Below, one piece after another: positions 23,901-35,279 of a DNA stretch of 64,000 nt; the first letter of the stretch is position 1; every line of letters starts with the position of its first letter. Origin of the DNA: Folioceros fuciformis (lineage: Eukaryota; Anthocerotophyta; Anthocerotopsida; Anthocerotales); the NCBI GenBank assembly GCA_049999805.1, contig JBNGIO010006380.1, positions 144,786-208,785 of the forward strand, written 5' to 3'. A program made the translations under genes and the position numbers. Below the pieces are notes generated by a model. It saw only the letters and a program-made list of their open reading frames with translations, was not told the DNA's origin and did not search any database.

Positions 23901-26900
23901 CGCTGAGGTATCTCTCTCTTGTAGATCAGGAGATGACGAGCAACTTACCATGCCTGGATGCAGGGATGATTTCCGATATACTCTCCGGCTATGGGGATGA
24001 AGACCTGTTATTATTTGATTTGCTAGAGATTGCTGATAGTTGCAAAGTGCAGAAAGTGCATGTAATATATGACAAGAGGGAGCACCCTCGACAGTCGCTC
24101 CTTCAGCCTAATCTAGGTGAGTAACCACAAGAAGTTATCTGTTCAGAGACAGTAGGGATGGACCTCTCCATAACTTTTGGGCTTTTCAGGGCAATTTCAA
24201 GGACCTGCTTTGACTGTTGTATTTGAGGGAGCACTGCTAAGCACGGAAGAGGTGTGCATCCTGCAAAACTTCCCTCCACCCAAGCTACGTGGGCATGTAT
24301 GCCAGTATGGAAGTGGTCTGCTCGGTGTTTATCACCTGACAGATCTTCCATTTATAGTGTCTGGAGGTTGCCTTTACCTGTTTGATCCTTCTGGTCTTAT
24401 CCTCGCTGGCTCGTTGGCGGAGGGAAGATCAGCCCCCACAGGAAGCCCGGTTGGGAAAGCATATTCTTTAAAAGGTCTTCCCATATACCCGGCAGCATTT
24501 GATCTAGATTTTTGCACATGCATGGAAGTGATTGCTTACTTGTAGCTTACTTGTTTTGTGGTGAAAAGGGACGGATCTTCCCCAGAGATTTATGGATCAA
24601 TTCCGCCCACTGCGAGCCAGCCAAGTCTCTTGGTCCTGGATGAATTCTACTATTATACGCATGCCCTTACGTACTGCAAGCCAGGCTATGGAGAGCAAGA
24701 TGAAGAGTGCAGAAGAGCATGGAGATCGAGAGGTTGCCCGTATCCTGAACAGATTCAAGCTTCATGCTTCATCGGCATTATTGTTCCTGAGGAGCGTGGA
24801 AGATGTATGTCTTGGTTCTTGAATTGCATGCCTGTCATCTGGTCTGAAAGGAAATAATTACTGATGCCAAGCACATGTTCTTGTATCCCTTTTGTAGGAA
24901 CTTTTTACCGCTTTGGAGGAAGTGAGTAAAGCTAATATGCTGTCTTTGAACTCCTTTTGCAGGTTAATGTAACAGCTTGGGAGGAAGGCGAACCTACTCC
25001 TCACGACCTATTCTCTGTGCGAGTTGACCCTGCTCGTGCTGTTCTTCGACATCCTTTTCAGGACAAGAAATGGCGCAAATTCCAGCTATCAAGCCTCTTT
25101 GGAGGTTTCAATGTGCCTTCAAAAATTCACAGCATAGATGTTTTGATGACTGAGGATGGAAATCAAACGGTTGACAAGTGGCTGATCGTGCAGAGCCTTG
25201 GCTCGGCTCATACTCGAGACATGGCTTTGGACAGGTTGGTGCATTGTTTTGCTCTAGATTGGTATCTGAGTCAGACGATACATGAACATTCAAAAAGTTG
25301 TCTTTGGTGCAGGAAATATCTCGCCTACAATCTCATGCCTATTGCTGGAGTTGCTGCACATCTTTCTCGCAATGGTGTAGCCCCATTGCTGCCTGCACAG
25401 AGTTATATCCTAGCTCCGTTGCCCTTACCGACGCCATTCAAGGTGCCTGTCACTATATTGGGGCATTTCATGGTGTCACAAGAGGAGGGTACTCGGTGCT
25501 TGTTCCATAATGCCCCAGATGTAGACAAAGTGTCAGCTTTGGGAGTTGGTGCGCAGAGTGGAGTACCCTTTACAGCTGAGCAGCTTAGAGCGGCTTGGAA
25601 TAAGGAATTGCTGACTTGTGTCAGAGATTCCTATGTAGAGTTACTGCAGGAGCTACAGCGAATCGGGCAGGATCCTGTAACATCCCGTGCAGATCCCCCC
25701 ATCAGTAGAGGGCTGGATGGTACATATGGTCTACCACCAGATCGTGCATATTCTCTGTGGCCAAAGGCTGCAACGATCATATCTCTGGTCCCTGAGGAAC
25801 AAGAGTCAAACGTTAGCTCTTCTGACAGTCGCAACGCTGACCCTCTGTGTCTGGTGGAATGGTTAATCAGGCCCATGTACACACGGCTTGTGGACTTGCC
25901 GATGTGGAAACTGCATGGTGGTGCAATGACCAAAGCCTCAGAGGGCATGTTTCTTGCTCCGCCGGGGATGGAGCAGCAAGGGATGGCACCCCCAGTGGCA
26001 GTATGTGATTTTCTTAAGGCACATTATAAAGTTTTTGCAGTTCCTTGGGATCTTACCAAAGAGATAGAATCCGCAGGAGTGGCAGTAAAGGAGTTGACAC
26101 CAAAAATGTTAAGGGGCTTGCTAAGGACTCCTCAGGTTGCAGCTGCAGTTCAGTCCATCACAACACAAGTGGAACTCTTGGATTACTGTTGTGCAGATTT
26201 GCACATTCAGCCACGTGATGGGTCTGCTAGCCTGGTTGTTGACAGTGAGGTTCCTTCTGTGGAGCGAGACACAACTGGGGATCTCCACAGAGGCTCTAGG
26301 AGCACCATCTCTGACACCTCCTCTGTCAGTAGCAGTGCTACGTGGGGTGTTGGTGGTCCTGGTGGTTCAAGGTTTCGAAGATTTAACGGGCTAGCAGATC
26401 TCCATGATCTACCTGGAGTTCTAGATTCACGATCAGATTCGTATGGCTTTGTTGCTGATTTTAGCAGAGCTATCGCTGACATTGGGAGGGGCGTGTTGGA
26501 GGATATTGATAGAGAATTTGGAAGTGAAAGCTTGACACAAAGGGCTCTTGCCGCACCTTCAGATGATGACAACTCCAGTCTAGATAGAGTGTTAGTCAAA
26601 GAACTGAAAGGCTTGCAGTGTCCTACGGCAAAGAATGTGATGGCGAAGTTGGGGCTGTCAGAGCTGTGGGTTGGAAGCAAGGAGCAGCAAGAGCTACTTC
26701 CCAGTATGGCTGGAAAGTTTGTGCACTGTTTGTGTCTTGAACGACCGCACCTTGCAGAACTGTTCAGCAATCCTGTGTTCCAAAATGTTCTTAGATTACA
26801 GCCGTTCTCTTCACAGGTATTAGCCACAAATCTAGGGCTTATGCTCCCCAAGCAGTGGATTGCCAGAGGAAATGAGGTCGTCTCCGCTCCATGGGTGGTC

Positions 26901-29900
26901 TGGGATCGTTCTTCTGATGCGACTACACAGGGACCATCAACTGGGTGGTTACGCTTGCTCTGGAGAAATGTATCCTCTACACCAGAGGAGCTGGCCCTTT
27001 TTGCGCAGTGGCCCCTGATACCATGTTCAATAGAAGGACCAGTGCTAGTTCGTGTTGGGCTTAGACAGCTTGTTTTTGTTCCACCAAAGCGCCATCAGGA
27101 ACAGGGCAATGGGTTATCTCCAATGATAACAGTTGATGACAGTCTGAGAGATATGCCAGTGACCCTGTCAAATGCAGGAGAGGCTGTAGATATTTGGTCC
27201 CAATCATTTGACTATCTGGAACAACAATACCCTTGGTTATTGCCTTTGTTAAGGAGGCTCAACGTGCCTGTATATGACCGGCAGTTTCTGGATTGCAGTG
27301 CACTGGAAAGCTGCATTGACACCCAAGAACTTTCCGTGGGGCAAACTGTTGTGGCCAAGCTATCCGCCCTTAGCCAGGCAAACGGGTTGCCTTTGAATAT
27401 TGTTCTAGCCCCCACTGATTGTGATGTTCTGTTTTCCCTCTTTTCCTCAACTACCTCAAACCTTCCTTCAGGCTCGAGCCCACCAGTGTTTACTGCAGAT
27501 GAGCTCAATTTGCTCAGGTTGCTACCAATATACAGGACTGTGAATGGAAGTTATGTGTCAGTTGACCAGGAGGTGCATTGTGTTATTCCACCGTCATCTT
27601 TTATGCAACCTGCGGATGACCAATGTCTGCAGTACCATTCTCTGTCAGAGGGTGGATCCCTATATCAAGCACTGGGAATTCGAGAACTCCCTGATCATGA
27701 GGTTATGTCAAGGTTTGCACTGCCAAGTTTTGAAAGTTTAAACGAAAGTGAGCAGGATTCCATTCTGACGTTTTTGTTTGCGAATTGGGCGACTTTAAAG
27801 CAACATGACGCGGTTGTCAATACTTTGAAGCAGACAAAGTTTGTTCAAAGTGGTCGTGAGCCTCAGGTTGATGATGAGGGCTCAAATAGGCTATTTTGCC
27901 CTCCGGATCTTTTGGATCCTGAGAATGCCCTTCTAAAGCAGGTGTTTGCGACTGAGCTTGAAAAATTCCCTGGAAGACAGTTCGCATCAAGCGAGTGGCT
28001 CCGTATCCTTCGTGATGCAGGATTGCGATCTGCTACAGATGCAGGACTTTTGCTAGAATGTGCTAGAAAGGTGGAGGAGCTTGGAAGACGGGGCTCACAA
28101 GAGGTTGCAGATGGAGATGTATTTGAAGCAGATGTCTCCTCTGCAGCCTCTGAAGTCTCTTTGCAGGTTTGGACAGTAGCGGGAATGCTTGTTGACGCCA
28201 TTCTGGGGAACTTTGCTTCTGTGTACAGCAGTAGCTTCTGCTCTCCTTTAAGACAGATAGCTTTCGTTCCAGCTGAAAGGGGAATTCCCAGTACAGGTGG
28301 GGCAGTAAGCAAACGAGTTCTGGCGTCATACAGTGAGGCCGTCCTCCTAAAGGACTGGCCGCTGGCGTGGACATGCGCACCTGTACTTGCTAGGCCAGGG
28401 GTTGTACCACCCGAGTTCGCGTGGACATTATTGCAATTAAGGAGCCCTCCACCGTTCTCAGTTGTCTTGAAACATCTTCAGGTTGATTAAAGCGAGCTTT
28501 CTGATATCCCTGTTTCTTTCTTGATGCGCACTGTTCTTTTGGTTGCTCACCAACTGAGTTGGCTCCTTACTGCAAGTTGGTTGTCGAACTAGTGAGGTTG
28601 GCTTGGCAAGCAAAGGGGTCTAGGGGGATAACAGAGAACTATTACTTCGTACTTACGTAGTATGTTTTCTGTTGAACTAATATGTAGGTTGTTGGTAAAA
28701 ATGGAGGAGAAGACATTCTTGCCCGCTGGCCCAATGTGAGAGGAATGAGGTCGGTGGAGGATGCATTCATAGATGTACTCAAGTACCTTGCAAGTGTCTG
28801 GGATGGTCTTTCGACCTCAGGTGAGAGTTTGAGCGTGTTTATGCACCATGAGTATGCAGCTTAGGCTGACTGCTTTAGTGCAGGCAATTTGTAGGAGTTT
28901 GCTTTGTTCGGCAGACAGTCTGAAGTGTTAGGAGCTTTCCTTTCATGCAGATAAGGACGCGTTGTTGGGAGTTCATTTCATTCCTGTTGCTAATGGCACC
29001 CGCCTTGCTCCAGCAAGTTCCCTATATGCTCGACTGGGCATGGATCTTGCTCCGTTTGTATTTGAGCTGCCAAGTATATATCTTCCGTTCGTGAAAGTTC
29101 TGGGCTTGCTGGGAATGCAAGATGGCCCCACCTTTGCAAGCATGAGGACTCTTCTGTTTCAACTTGAAAGATCCTGTGGTTATCAGCGACTAAATCCAAA
29201 CGAGCTGCATGCTGTTTTGCGAATTCTGCAATTTTTATGCGACAATAGTGGCAGACTAATTGCAGGCCACATAAATGATCCGGCCGAAGATGCTGTTCTT
29301 CCTGATGATGGTGCCAGACTCTTGCGTGCCAAGGCTTGCGTATACGTAGATGCTCTAGGAGCAAGACTGGTTGGTGAAATTGACTCGTCACGGGTTCGGT
29401 TTGTCCATCCAAATGTGGCAGAAGAGCTTAGTGTACAGCTTGGCGTCCGTAAGCTTTCAGATGTTGTGATTGAGGTACGCAGCTCCACCGGGACCTTGTA
29501 ACTCACAAGCATGCCCTTCCAGTCTTTGTAGTGTCCTGCCTGATAGGCCTGACAGACTTTCCTCCGAAAGCTGGGCTGCGCTAGTTTTGATGTGCAATTT
29601 TCTTGATGCAGGAACTTGACGCGAACAGGTCTTTAGAGGTGCTGGACTCCATTGGGCCCTTCAAACTGGTGACCATGTCTGAAAAGCTGCGAAGCGAATC
29701 TTTCGCAGCAGCTGTCTGGTCACTCGTCCAGGACTCTGGTGATGTAGTAGCTCCCTTGAGACGACTGAGCATGGAACAGACAAGAAAGGCTTTGCATCTA
29801 GCAGCAGATGGCCTTAGGTTTGTTCGACGTCTCTATACTCGCTTCTTCATGTTACCCAGTCGTGTAGATGTGACTCTCAGATCATCCAGCAAAATGATGG

Positions 29901-31098
29901 AAGACGACGGTCACAGGGTATATGAGTTCTGGGACAAGCCCAATAAACGTGTTCTTGTAGCTGAGCCTCCGGACTACGTGGATCTTCCAGATTTGCTGGC
30001 TGTATCGGTAAGCCATATCTTAGGCAGCCCAGTCTGTCTTCCCTTGAATGTCTTGTTCAGGTCACCTGTGGGCCATGAAGCAAATGCGCAGCGCGTTTTA
30101 CGCTTGGGCCACGGCATTGCCCATGGCCACGAGAAAGGCTTCCTGCAACAGAGTGGTATACCAGGAATGGAAGTGATTCCAGCCGACGCTGCCCTTCTTC
30201 AGTGTCACCCGTTGAGACCATTTCATGACGGGGAGATCGTAGGATGGCGTTCAGATGGAGATGTGGGCTCACAGTTGAGATATGGGCGAGTTGTGGAGGA
30301 TGTACGCGCATCTGCAGGGCAAGCTTTATACAGGCTCCAGGTTGAAACAAGACCAGGAGAGCTCCAGTTCGTCCTCTCCTCTAATGTGCTTTCATTCAAA
30401 GGGACTGCTTCAGCAGTTCAGGACTTCCCTAATCTTTACAACTCGCCCACCTCTGTGGCCCCCAACACTAAGCTTCCCAGTCGACCAGGAGATCTGGTCA
30501 GACCAAACGTGGATGTGGCGATGACAGCTGATCTACCGTTGCAGGTATTGCCCGTTTCTCTCTCGAGTCACAGTAACTCATCATTTGAAAAGTCGTTCGA
30601 AACTCGCTCACCTATCATTATCAACGGCAGGGTCCGATTGAGAACACACCATCAAGCGAAGTCCCTGCTGCCGAAGTAGTGCGGGCTGTGAAGGACATGC
30701 TTTCTGCAGTTGGAATGCCAGTTGGTCTCCAGCAACTTACACTGTTGGAGAAAAATTTGAGTTTGCAGGAACAGTTGACCGCTGCTGATACAGCTCTCTC
30801 TATAGAGCAGGTCTGTTTCTGCCTTTGATTTCTGTGCCAATTTGCTCATGCCTGTTTTGGGTCCCAAGAGTATCCCTCTTACGTTGGTTATCTCTTGCAG
30901 GAGAGAGCAGATGCAGCTGTGAAGGACGCCGAAGCAGCAAAAGCTGCATGGCAATGCAGAGTGTGTCTGAGCGCAGAGGTGGACACCACCGTTGTGCCTT
31001 GCGGGCATGTTCTATGTCAGAGGTGTGCTGCTGCTGTCAGTCGGTGTCCCTTCTGCCGCCACGCTGTAGCCAAAGCTCTCCGGCTGTACCGGCCTTGA
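14929..31098 (+). CDS. SACS: sacsin-like giant chaperone with C-terminal RING finger
   Basis: Thirteen exons keep one frame: 14929-15287, 15419-16189, 16265-22225, 22561-24116, 24190-24474, 24569-24804, 24963-25234, 25313-28481, 28688-28820, 28951-29474, 29612-30544, 30631-30810, 30901-31098; total about 4858 aa, close to the ~4700 aa of the Arabidopsis homologue. Three SIRPT supra-repeats, each opening with an Hsp90-like (GHKL) ATPase domain, start near residues 20, 1410 and 2835. ATP-site motifs are LKELIQNADDAGA and LCELVQNADDAGA in the first two; the third has FDLLEIADSCK and has lost the Asn/Asp residues. Each repeat contains GRAFCFLPLPVKTGLPVHVN-type sequence (clear in the first two). 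The last 50 residues form a C3HC4 RING: CRVC, CGHVLCQRC and CPFC. Known family: large chaperone-like proteins; the RING implies E3 ubiquitin ligase activity (inference). Unlike animal sacsin there is no J or HEPN domain. Confidence 0.95.
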
Positions 31099-31534
31099 CG
31101 AAAGATTCTTTTTAGTCCAAGACTCCGAGCTACAGAACATATGTACATAGATACAGAATTGTAGAAGGGCCACTGCCAGAGTCTGTCTATGCATCGGGTT
31201 CCGTCTTGATTAATTTCGTCTTTTGCAGTCGAAATGACTGCCGTACTTTAGGTGGGCGGGTGTGTGAACCCGTCTAGCGAAATACAGTCTTTCCCAAAGT
31301 GAAATGTGAAAGACGTGCCTTGAAAGAAAGTTCGGTAGGGTGTTCTTCAAGCATCCACCAACAGCTCATTCGAACGCGGCACTGTTAAGGATAGGTGGAC
31401 ATCGGGATTTGCTCGGCGGAATCATCAAAGGACGCTCAACGCGCAAGGAACGCGCTTTGTCACTTTCCACCTCACGACTGAATAAGAGTGTAAGGCATCG
31501 CGATAGAGCTGGTGTAGTCCGATTCCATGTTTCC

Positions 31535-33643
31535 ATGGCGCAACCGAGGGTGGTTGTTGGTTTAGATTTCGGGTCGACGTTCTCAGGATTTGCGTACTCT
31601 CATCTGGCTGATCCGCAGGAGATTCACACGTTCTACGAATGGCCGATGCAGGCGAAAGGAGGTGGAAAGCCCTACTGCAAGACGCAGACGAGCCTGTACT
31701 ATGTGCGCAATGCCGGAAAGAGCAGGGCAGGGTCCGATCCCGAGTTTGTGCTCAAGGATTGGGCATGGCCGGCGCAGGTGCAGTATCTGGAAGCTCTGCA
31801 GGCAGCGTCCAAGAATCGGAACCAGCAGGCGGGGGATTCGGGGACGGTTTCGGTCAAAGGCCGGCAAGCTGCGTCCGCCAGTGCGCGGGATGTCCAGCAG
31901 GAGGTAGGCTTTTTCGTAAGAAGGTTTAAGCTGCATTTGGCAAGTGCATCTGACAGGCCGGACTTCAAGGAGTTCTCCCCGAATGAATCCTCCTTGACTG
32001 AGAAGAAGGTGAAGGGATTAAAGGAGGCGGAGATTGGGTTGAAGAAAATGTTTGGATTTCGATTCCTGAATCCGTTCGCCACTAGCTCCTCCAAGAAACC
32101 GACAGACGTGGAGACAGAAGAGGAGATCAAGCTTGGCCCAGCTCCAGCGGAATCTGCTCTGGTGAAGCGGACGCCGACTGCGAAGGAGAAGACTGGGAAC
32201 GTTGTGTATGGCGAGCTTCCGCCTGGCGTGACTCTGGAAAGAGCCATAGCTGACTACCTTGCGAGCATTGCCGCTTTCATCGTATCACACTTGCAGAGGA
32301 CGTACGGCAAGCATCTCTCCAGGAGCGATGTGCAATGGTGTCTGACAGTGCCTGCCATTTGGGACGACAAGGCCAAGCAACAGATGAGGTACTGTGCGCA
32401 GAGAGCTGGGCTGGTGACGGGGCCTTACTGTCCGCCCGAGATGGCCTACGCTGCCAGCACCTTCCCTCTGATTATAGTTCTGGAGTCGGAAGCGGCGTCC
32501 GTTTACTGCACCAAAAAGTCTAAGCAACTGAGTCTACAAATGGGAGCGCAGTTTCTGGTTGCTGATGTGGGAGGAGGGACGGTGGACATTGTGGTGCACG
32601 TGAAGGAGAGTGATGGGGCTGCTGGAACCAAGATCCGGGAGGTGAAGCAGAGCATGGGGGGACTGTGCGGAGGAACGTTCGTGGACAGGAATTTCATGGA
32701 TTTCCTGTCCAGGAAGGTGAGCTGTTTTCCTGCATTTGTGCAGGAGAATCCTTTGGCAATTGCAGCATTGCTGCGGAAATGGGAGGACTTGAAGTGCAGC
32801 TTTGACGGGACCTTTACGTCCGAGTTGGACTTTGAGCTGCCCGTCAAGTTGGCCAAGGCCTGGCAGGTGCACGAAGCGATGGAGCTAGCTGGCACTGGAA
32901 AAACGCCCAGGGAGAGCTACGACGAGATCGAGATCACGAAGCAGGACATGCTCGACATTTTCGACCCTGTGGTGGATCAAATCCTGAGTCTGATCAAGGA
33001 TCAAATGTCTCCCAGCATTCAGGTGCTGATGATGGTGGGAGGGTTTTCTGCATCGCCATACTTGATGAAGCGTGTGCACCAGGCCTTCTCTAAGCAGGTG
33101 AAGGAAATCCTGTGCCCTCCGGACCCGGGCAGCGCCATCTGCCAAGGTGCAGTCGTACTAGGGGTGTCGCCTGACATCATTATGTCGAGGATTTCACGCA
33201 AAACATACGGCATCAACGAGTACAAGGACTTTGTGAAGAACAGGGATCCACCGAACTTGCTTGAAGTTGTGGATGGCAAACCAAAGTGTAAGGACGTCTT
33301 CTGCGTGTTTGTCAGGAAAGGGGAAGAGTTGAGGGTGAATCAGTGTGTGGAGAAAAACAGGTATCCTGTGTATTCAGGGCAGAAGGTAATAAATGTGAGA
33401 CTGTACAGCACCGTTGATCCCAACCCACGGTACATCACTGACCCAGGAGTAAAATTGGAAGGATCTTTCATTCTCAACATCCCCGAGGACACCAACAAGC
33501 TTGACACTGGCCGTTGTGTTTCTATCTCGCTTTACTTTGGAAGGTCATGCATCCAAGTCAAGGCAAAGCGTCAAAATTTTGGGAATACGTCGGAAGTGGT
33601 CCAAGGACTTGACAGCATAGAGTTTGTCCATGAAGGAGTTTAA
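31535..33643 (+). CDS. HSPA12: HSPA12-like Hsp70-family ATPase
   Basis: One uninterrupted frame of 702 codons. ATG 31535 (MAQPRVVVGLDFGSTFSGFAY) is chosen because the phosphate-1 loop follows at once; upstream in-frame sequence has no ATG. Hsp70/actin-fold motifs appear in order: GLDFGSTFSGFAY (about 9-21), FLVADVGGGTVDIVVH (phosphate 2, about 345) and MMVGGFSASPYLMKRV (adenosine loop, about 495). As in HSPA12 proteins, the canonical Hsp70 substrate-binding domain is replaced by a short divergent C-terminus. A Lys/Glu-rich insert lies between residues 110 and 240. The gene starts 437 bp after the sacsin stop on the same strand. The family is best known from animals and fungi; its role in plants is not established to my knowledge. 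Confidence 0.9.
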   Translation: MAQPRVVVGLDFGSTFSGFAYSHLADPQEIHTFYEWPMQAKGGGKPYCKTQTSLYYVRNAGKSRAGSDPEFVLKDWAWPAQVQYLEALQAASKNRNQQAGDSGTVSVKGRQAASASARDVQQEVGFFVRRFKLHLASASDRPDFKEFSPNESSLTEKKVKGLKEAEIGLKKMFGFRFLNPFATSSSKKPTDVETEEEIKLGPAPAESALVKRTPTAKEKTGNVVYGELPPGVTLERAIADYLASIAAFIVSHLQRTYGKHLSRSDVQWCLTVPAIWDDKAKQQMRYCAQRAGLVTGPYCPPEMAYAASTFPLIIVLESEAASVYCTKKSKQLSLQMGAQFLVADVGGGTVDIVVHVKESDGAAGTKIREVKQSMGGLCGGTFVDRNFMDFLSRKVSCFPAFVQENPLAIAALLRKWEDLKCSFDGTFTSELDFELPVKLAKAWQVHEAMELAGTGKTPRESYDEIEITKQDMLDIFDPVVDQILSLIKDQMSPSIQVLMMVGGFSASPYLMKRVHQAFSKQVKEILCPPDPGSAICQGAVVLGVSPDIIMSRISRKTYGINEYKDFVKNRDPPNLLEVVDGKPKCKDVFCVFVRKGEELRVNQCVEKNRYPVYSGQKVINVRLYSTVDPNPRYITDPGVKLEGSFILNIPEDTNKLDTGRCVSISLYFGRSCIQVKAKRQNFGNTSEVVQGLDSIEFVHEGV

Positions 33644-33901
33644 GGTTCAAAACGTGTATTCTCATCCAAGCATCGGACAACTTGGTATTCAGTTACAATC
33701 CATGTGTGAAGTGATACAAGAACCTTTTGCCAACACCGTCCCTACCCAATCCACGTTTGTGCTCCTTGTGTAAGGAGAAACCCCATCTCCAATGGTCCCG
33801 GGACTATGTGGGTTTCTCCAATGGTCCCTTATGTGAGTTGGGAAGAAGCCCCCCATCTCTAGTATTCTTGTGAGGTGTCAAGCCCCCCATCTCTATGATT
33901 G

Positions 33902-34368
33902 TGTGTTGGTGCTTGATTGTGTGCTGGTGCTTACATGAATGTAAATAATAATTGGTTAATAATTAAATATTTTAATGAATGATATTATTAATTATTAATA
34001 CTTAATTAATATTGATTAATAATTATTAATTATTTAGGAAAGATTATTATCTAATATAAAGTCAATTAGATAGACACACAATTAGATGTGTGAATGTGGT
34101 TGCAGCAAGTCTTATGTAGCATGCATGTTGTCTACTGCAATTGTAAGTTTGTATTCTCTTACTTTCTAGGAATAGGCTCTCTCTTGAAGGAGCATTCTTT
34201 TGTTGGAAATCCGGTTGAGGTGTGCGTGTGCGCAGTGTGCAAGATCATGTGACTCAATCGAGGATTTGAGAAGCCAAGTTACAGCTCTAAGAAGTGTGGA
34301 TGCAGGTGAAGGAGATTTTGTAGTGTCTAAAGGAAGCAAACACTTCACTCTTACAAGTTTACAGCTCC
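33902..34368. repeat. LTR-like copy C1 (left flank of gypsy element, 3' truncated)
   Basis: It aligns with 12286-12750 of copy B, from TGTGTTGGTGCTTGATTG to TTACAGCTCC, and includes the AT-rich segment, GTTGGAAATCC, GAGGATTTGAGAAGCCAAGT and GGAAGCAAACACTTCACTCT blocks. Similarity stops at AGCTCC, where copy B continues with ATCATGCAGTG. Confidence 0.75.
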
Positions 34369-35279
34369 TAGGTAGGCTCGTTGAAAGAATACGAGTTGCT
34401 GAAAGGTTAGATTGAGCTTGGAAGTGTCAACTTTGCAAGCTTGTTGTAAGGCACAAGTTGCTGAAGATCTGAAGTGCTACAACTTTTGAGGTTGCAAGGA
34501 AGAGCTTTAGCAAGTCGGAAGAAAGAGCAGCAACCTAATCGCCAAGAAGGAGCTGCCCTCAGCTCTGTCAAGGAGGTGGAGAGCGGGGCGCAGCTCCATT
34601 GTGAGGCACGGGCGCAGACCACATACAGCTGACAGCGAGAGCCCCTAGGGGGGCACGGGCGTGGGCGCAGCCCGATTGATTCTTATAGAAACATAAGACC
34701 CAAACCTATGGTGCAGGTCGAGATTGCTCTTTGGCCCAACATGGACCACTAGAGGGTCCGGGCAGGTGAACTACTAGAGAACATGGGTCTTGGGTTCATG
34801 GCAAAACACTGGAACTACGCAAACCCAGGCCTGGTGCAGGAGTGTGCACAACAGCTGTGGGCTAAGGCGCCGATGAGAGGAATCAAGGACAAACCACAAG
34901 ATTGGGACCTGGACCTGGTCAGAGTGGTGTATGGTGCAACGCGGAGGAAGCTGGAGGGATCATAATTGAATCCCTTCGGAAGCGCAGCACGGTGGCAACA
35001 GCAACAGCGCTATTCAAGGCGGGCATAGGGCGGGAGGCCAATGGTTGACTAACGCGCGAGATGGCGTCTGCTCAGTTCATGGGCCTAGCCAAATGGCTCC
35101 TCTGCTTCCTACAGCATAAGAAGTAGGACTATTTATCCGATCATTTGCTGCTGTTCTTGCATGTGGTGATCAAGGGAAGTAGGATCGACTAGGGGAAGAT
35201 TATTTTTGACAGACTGATCAAGGAGAGGCAAATTCTGACCTCCCTCACTCCTTGGCCATCCTTAATTTCCCCCTTCCTT

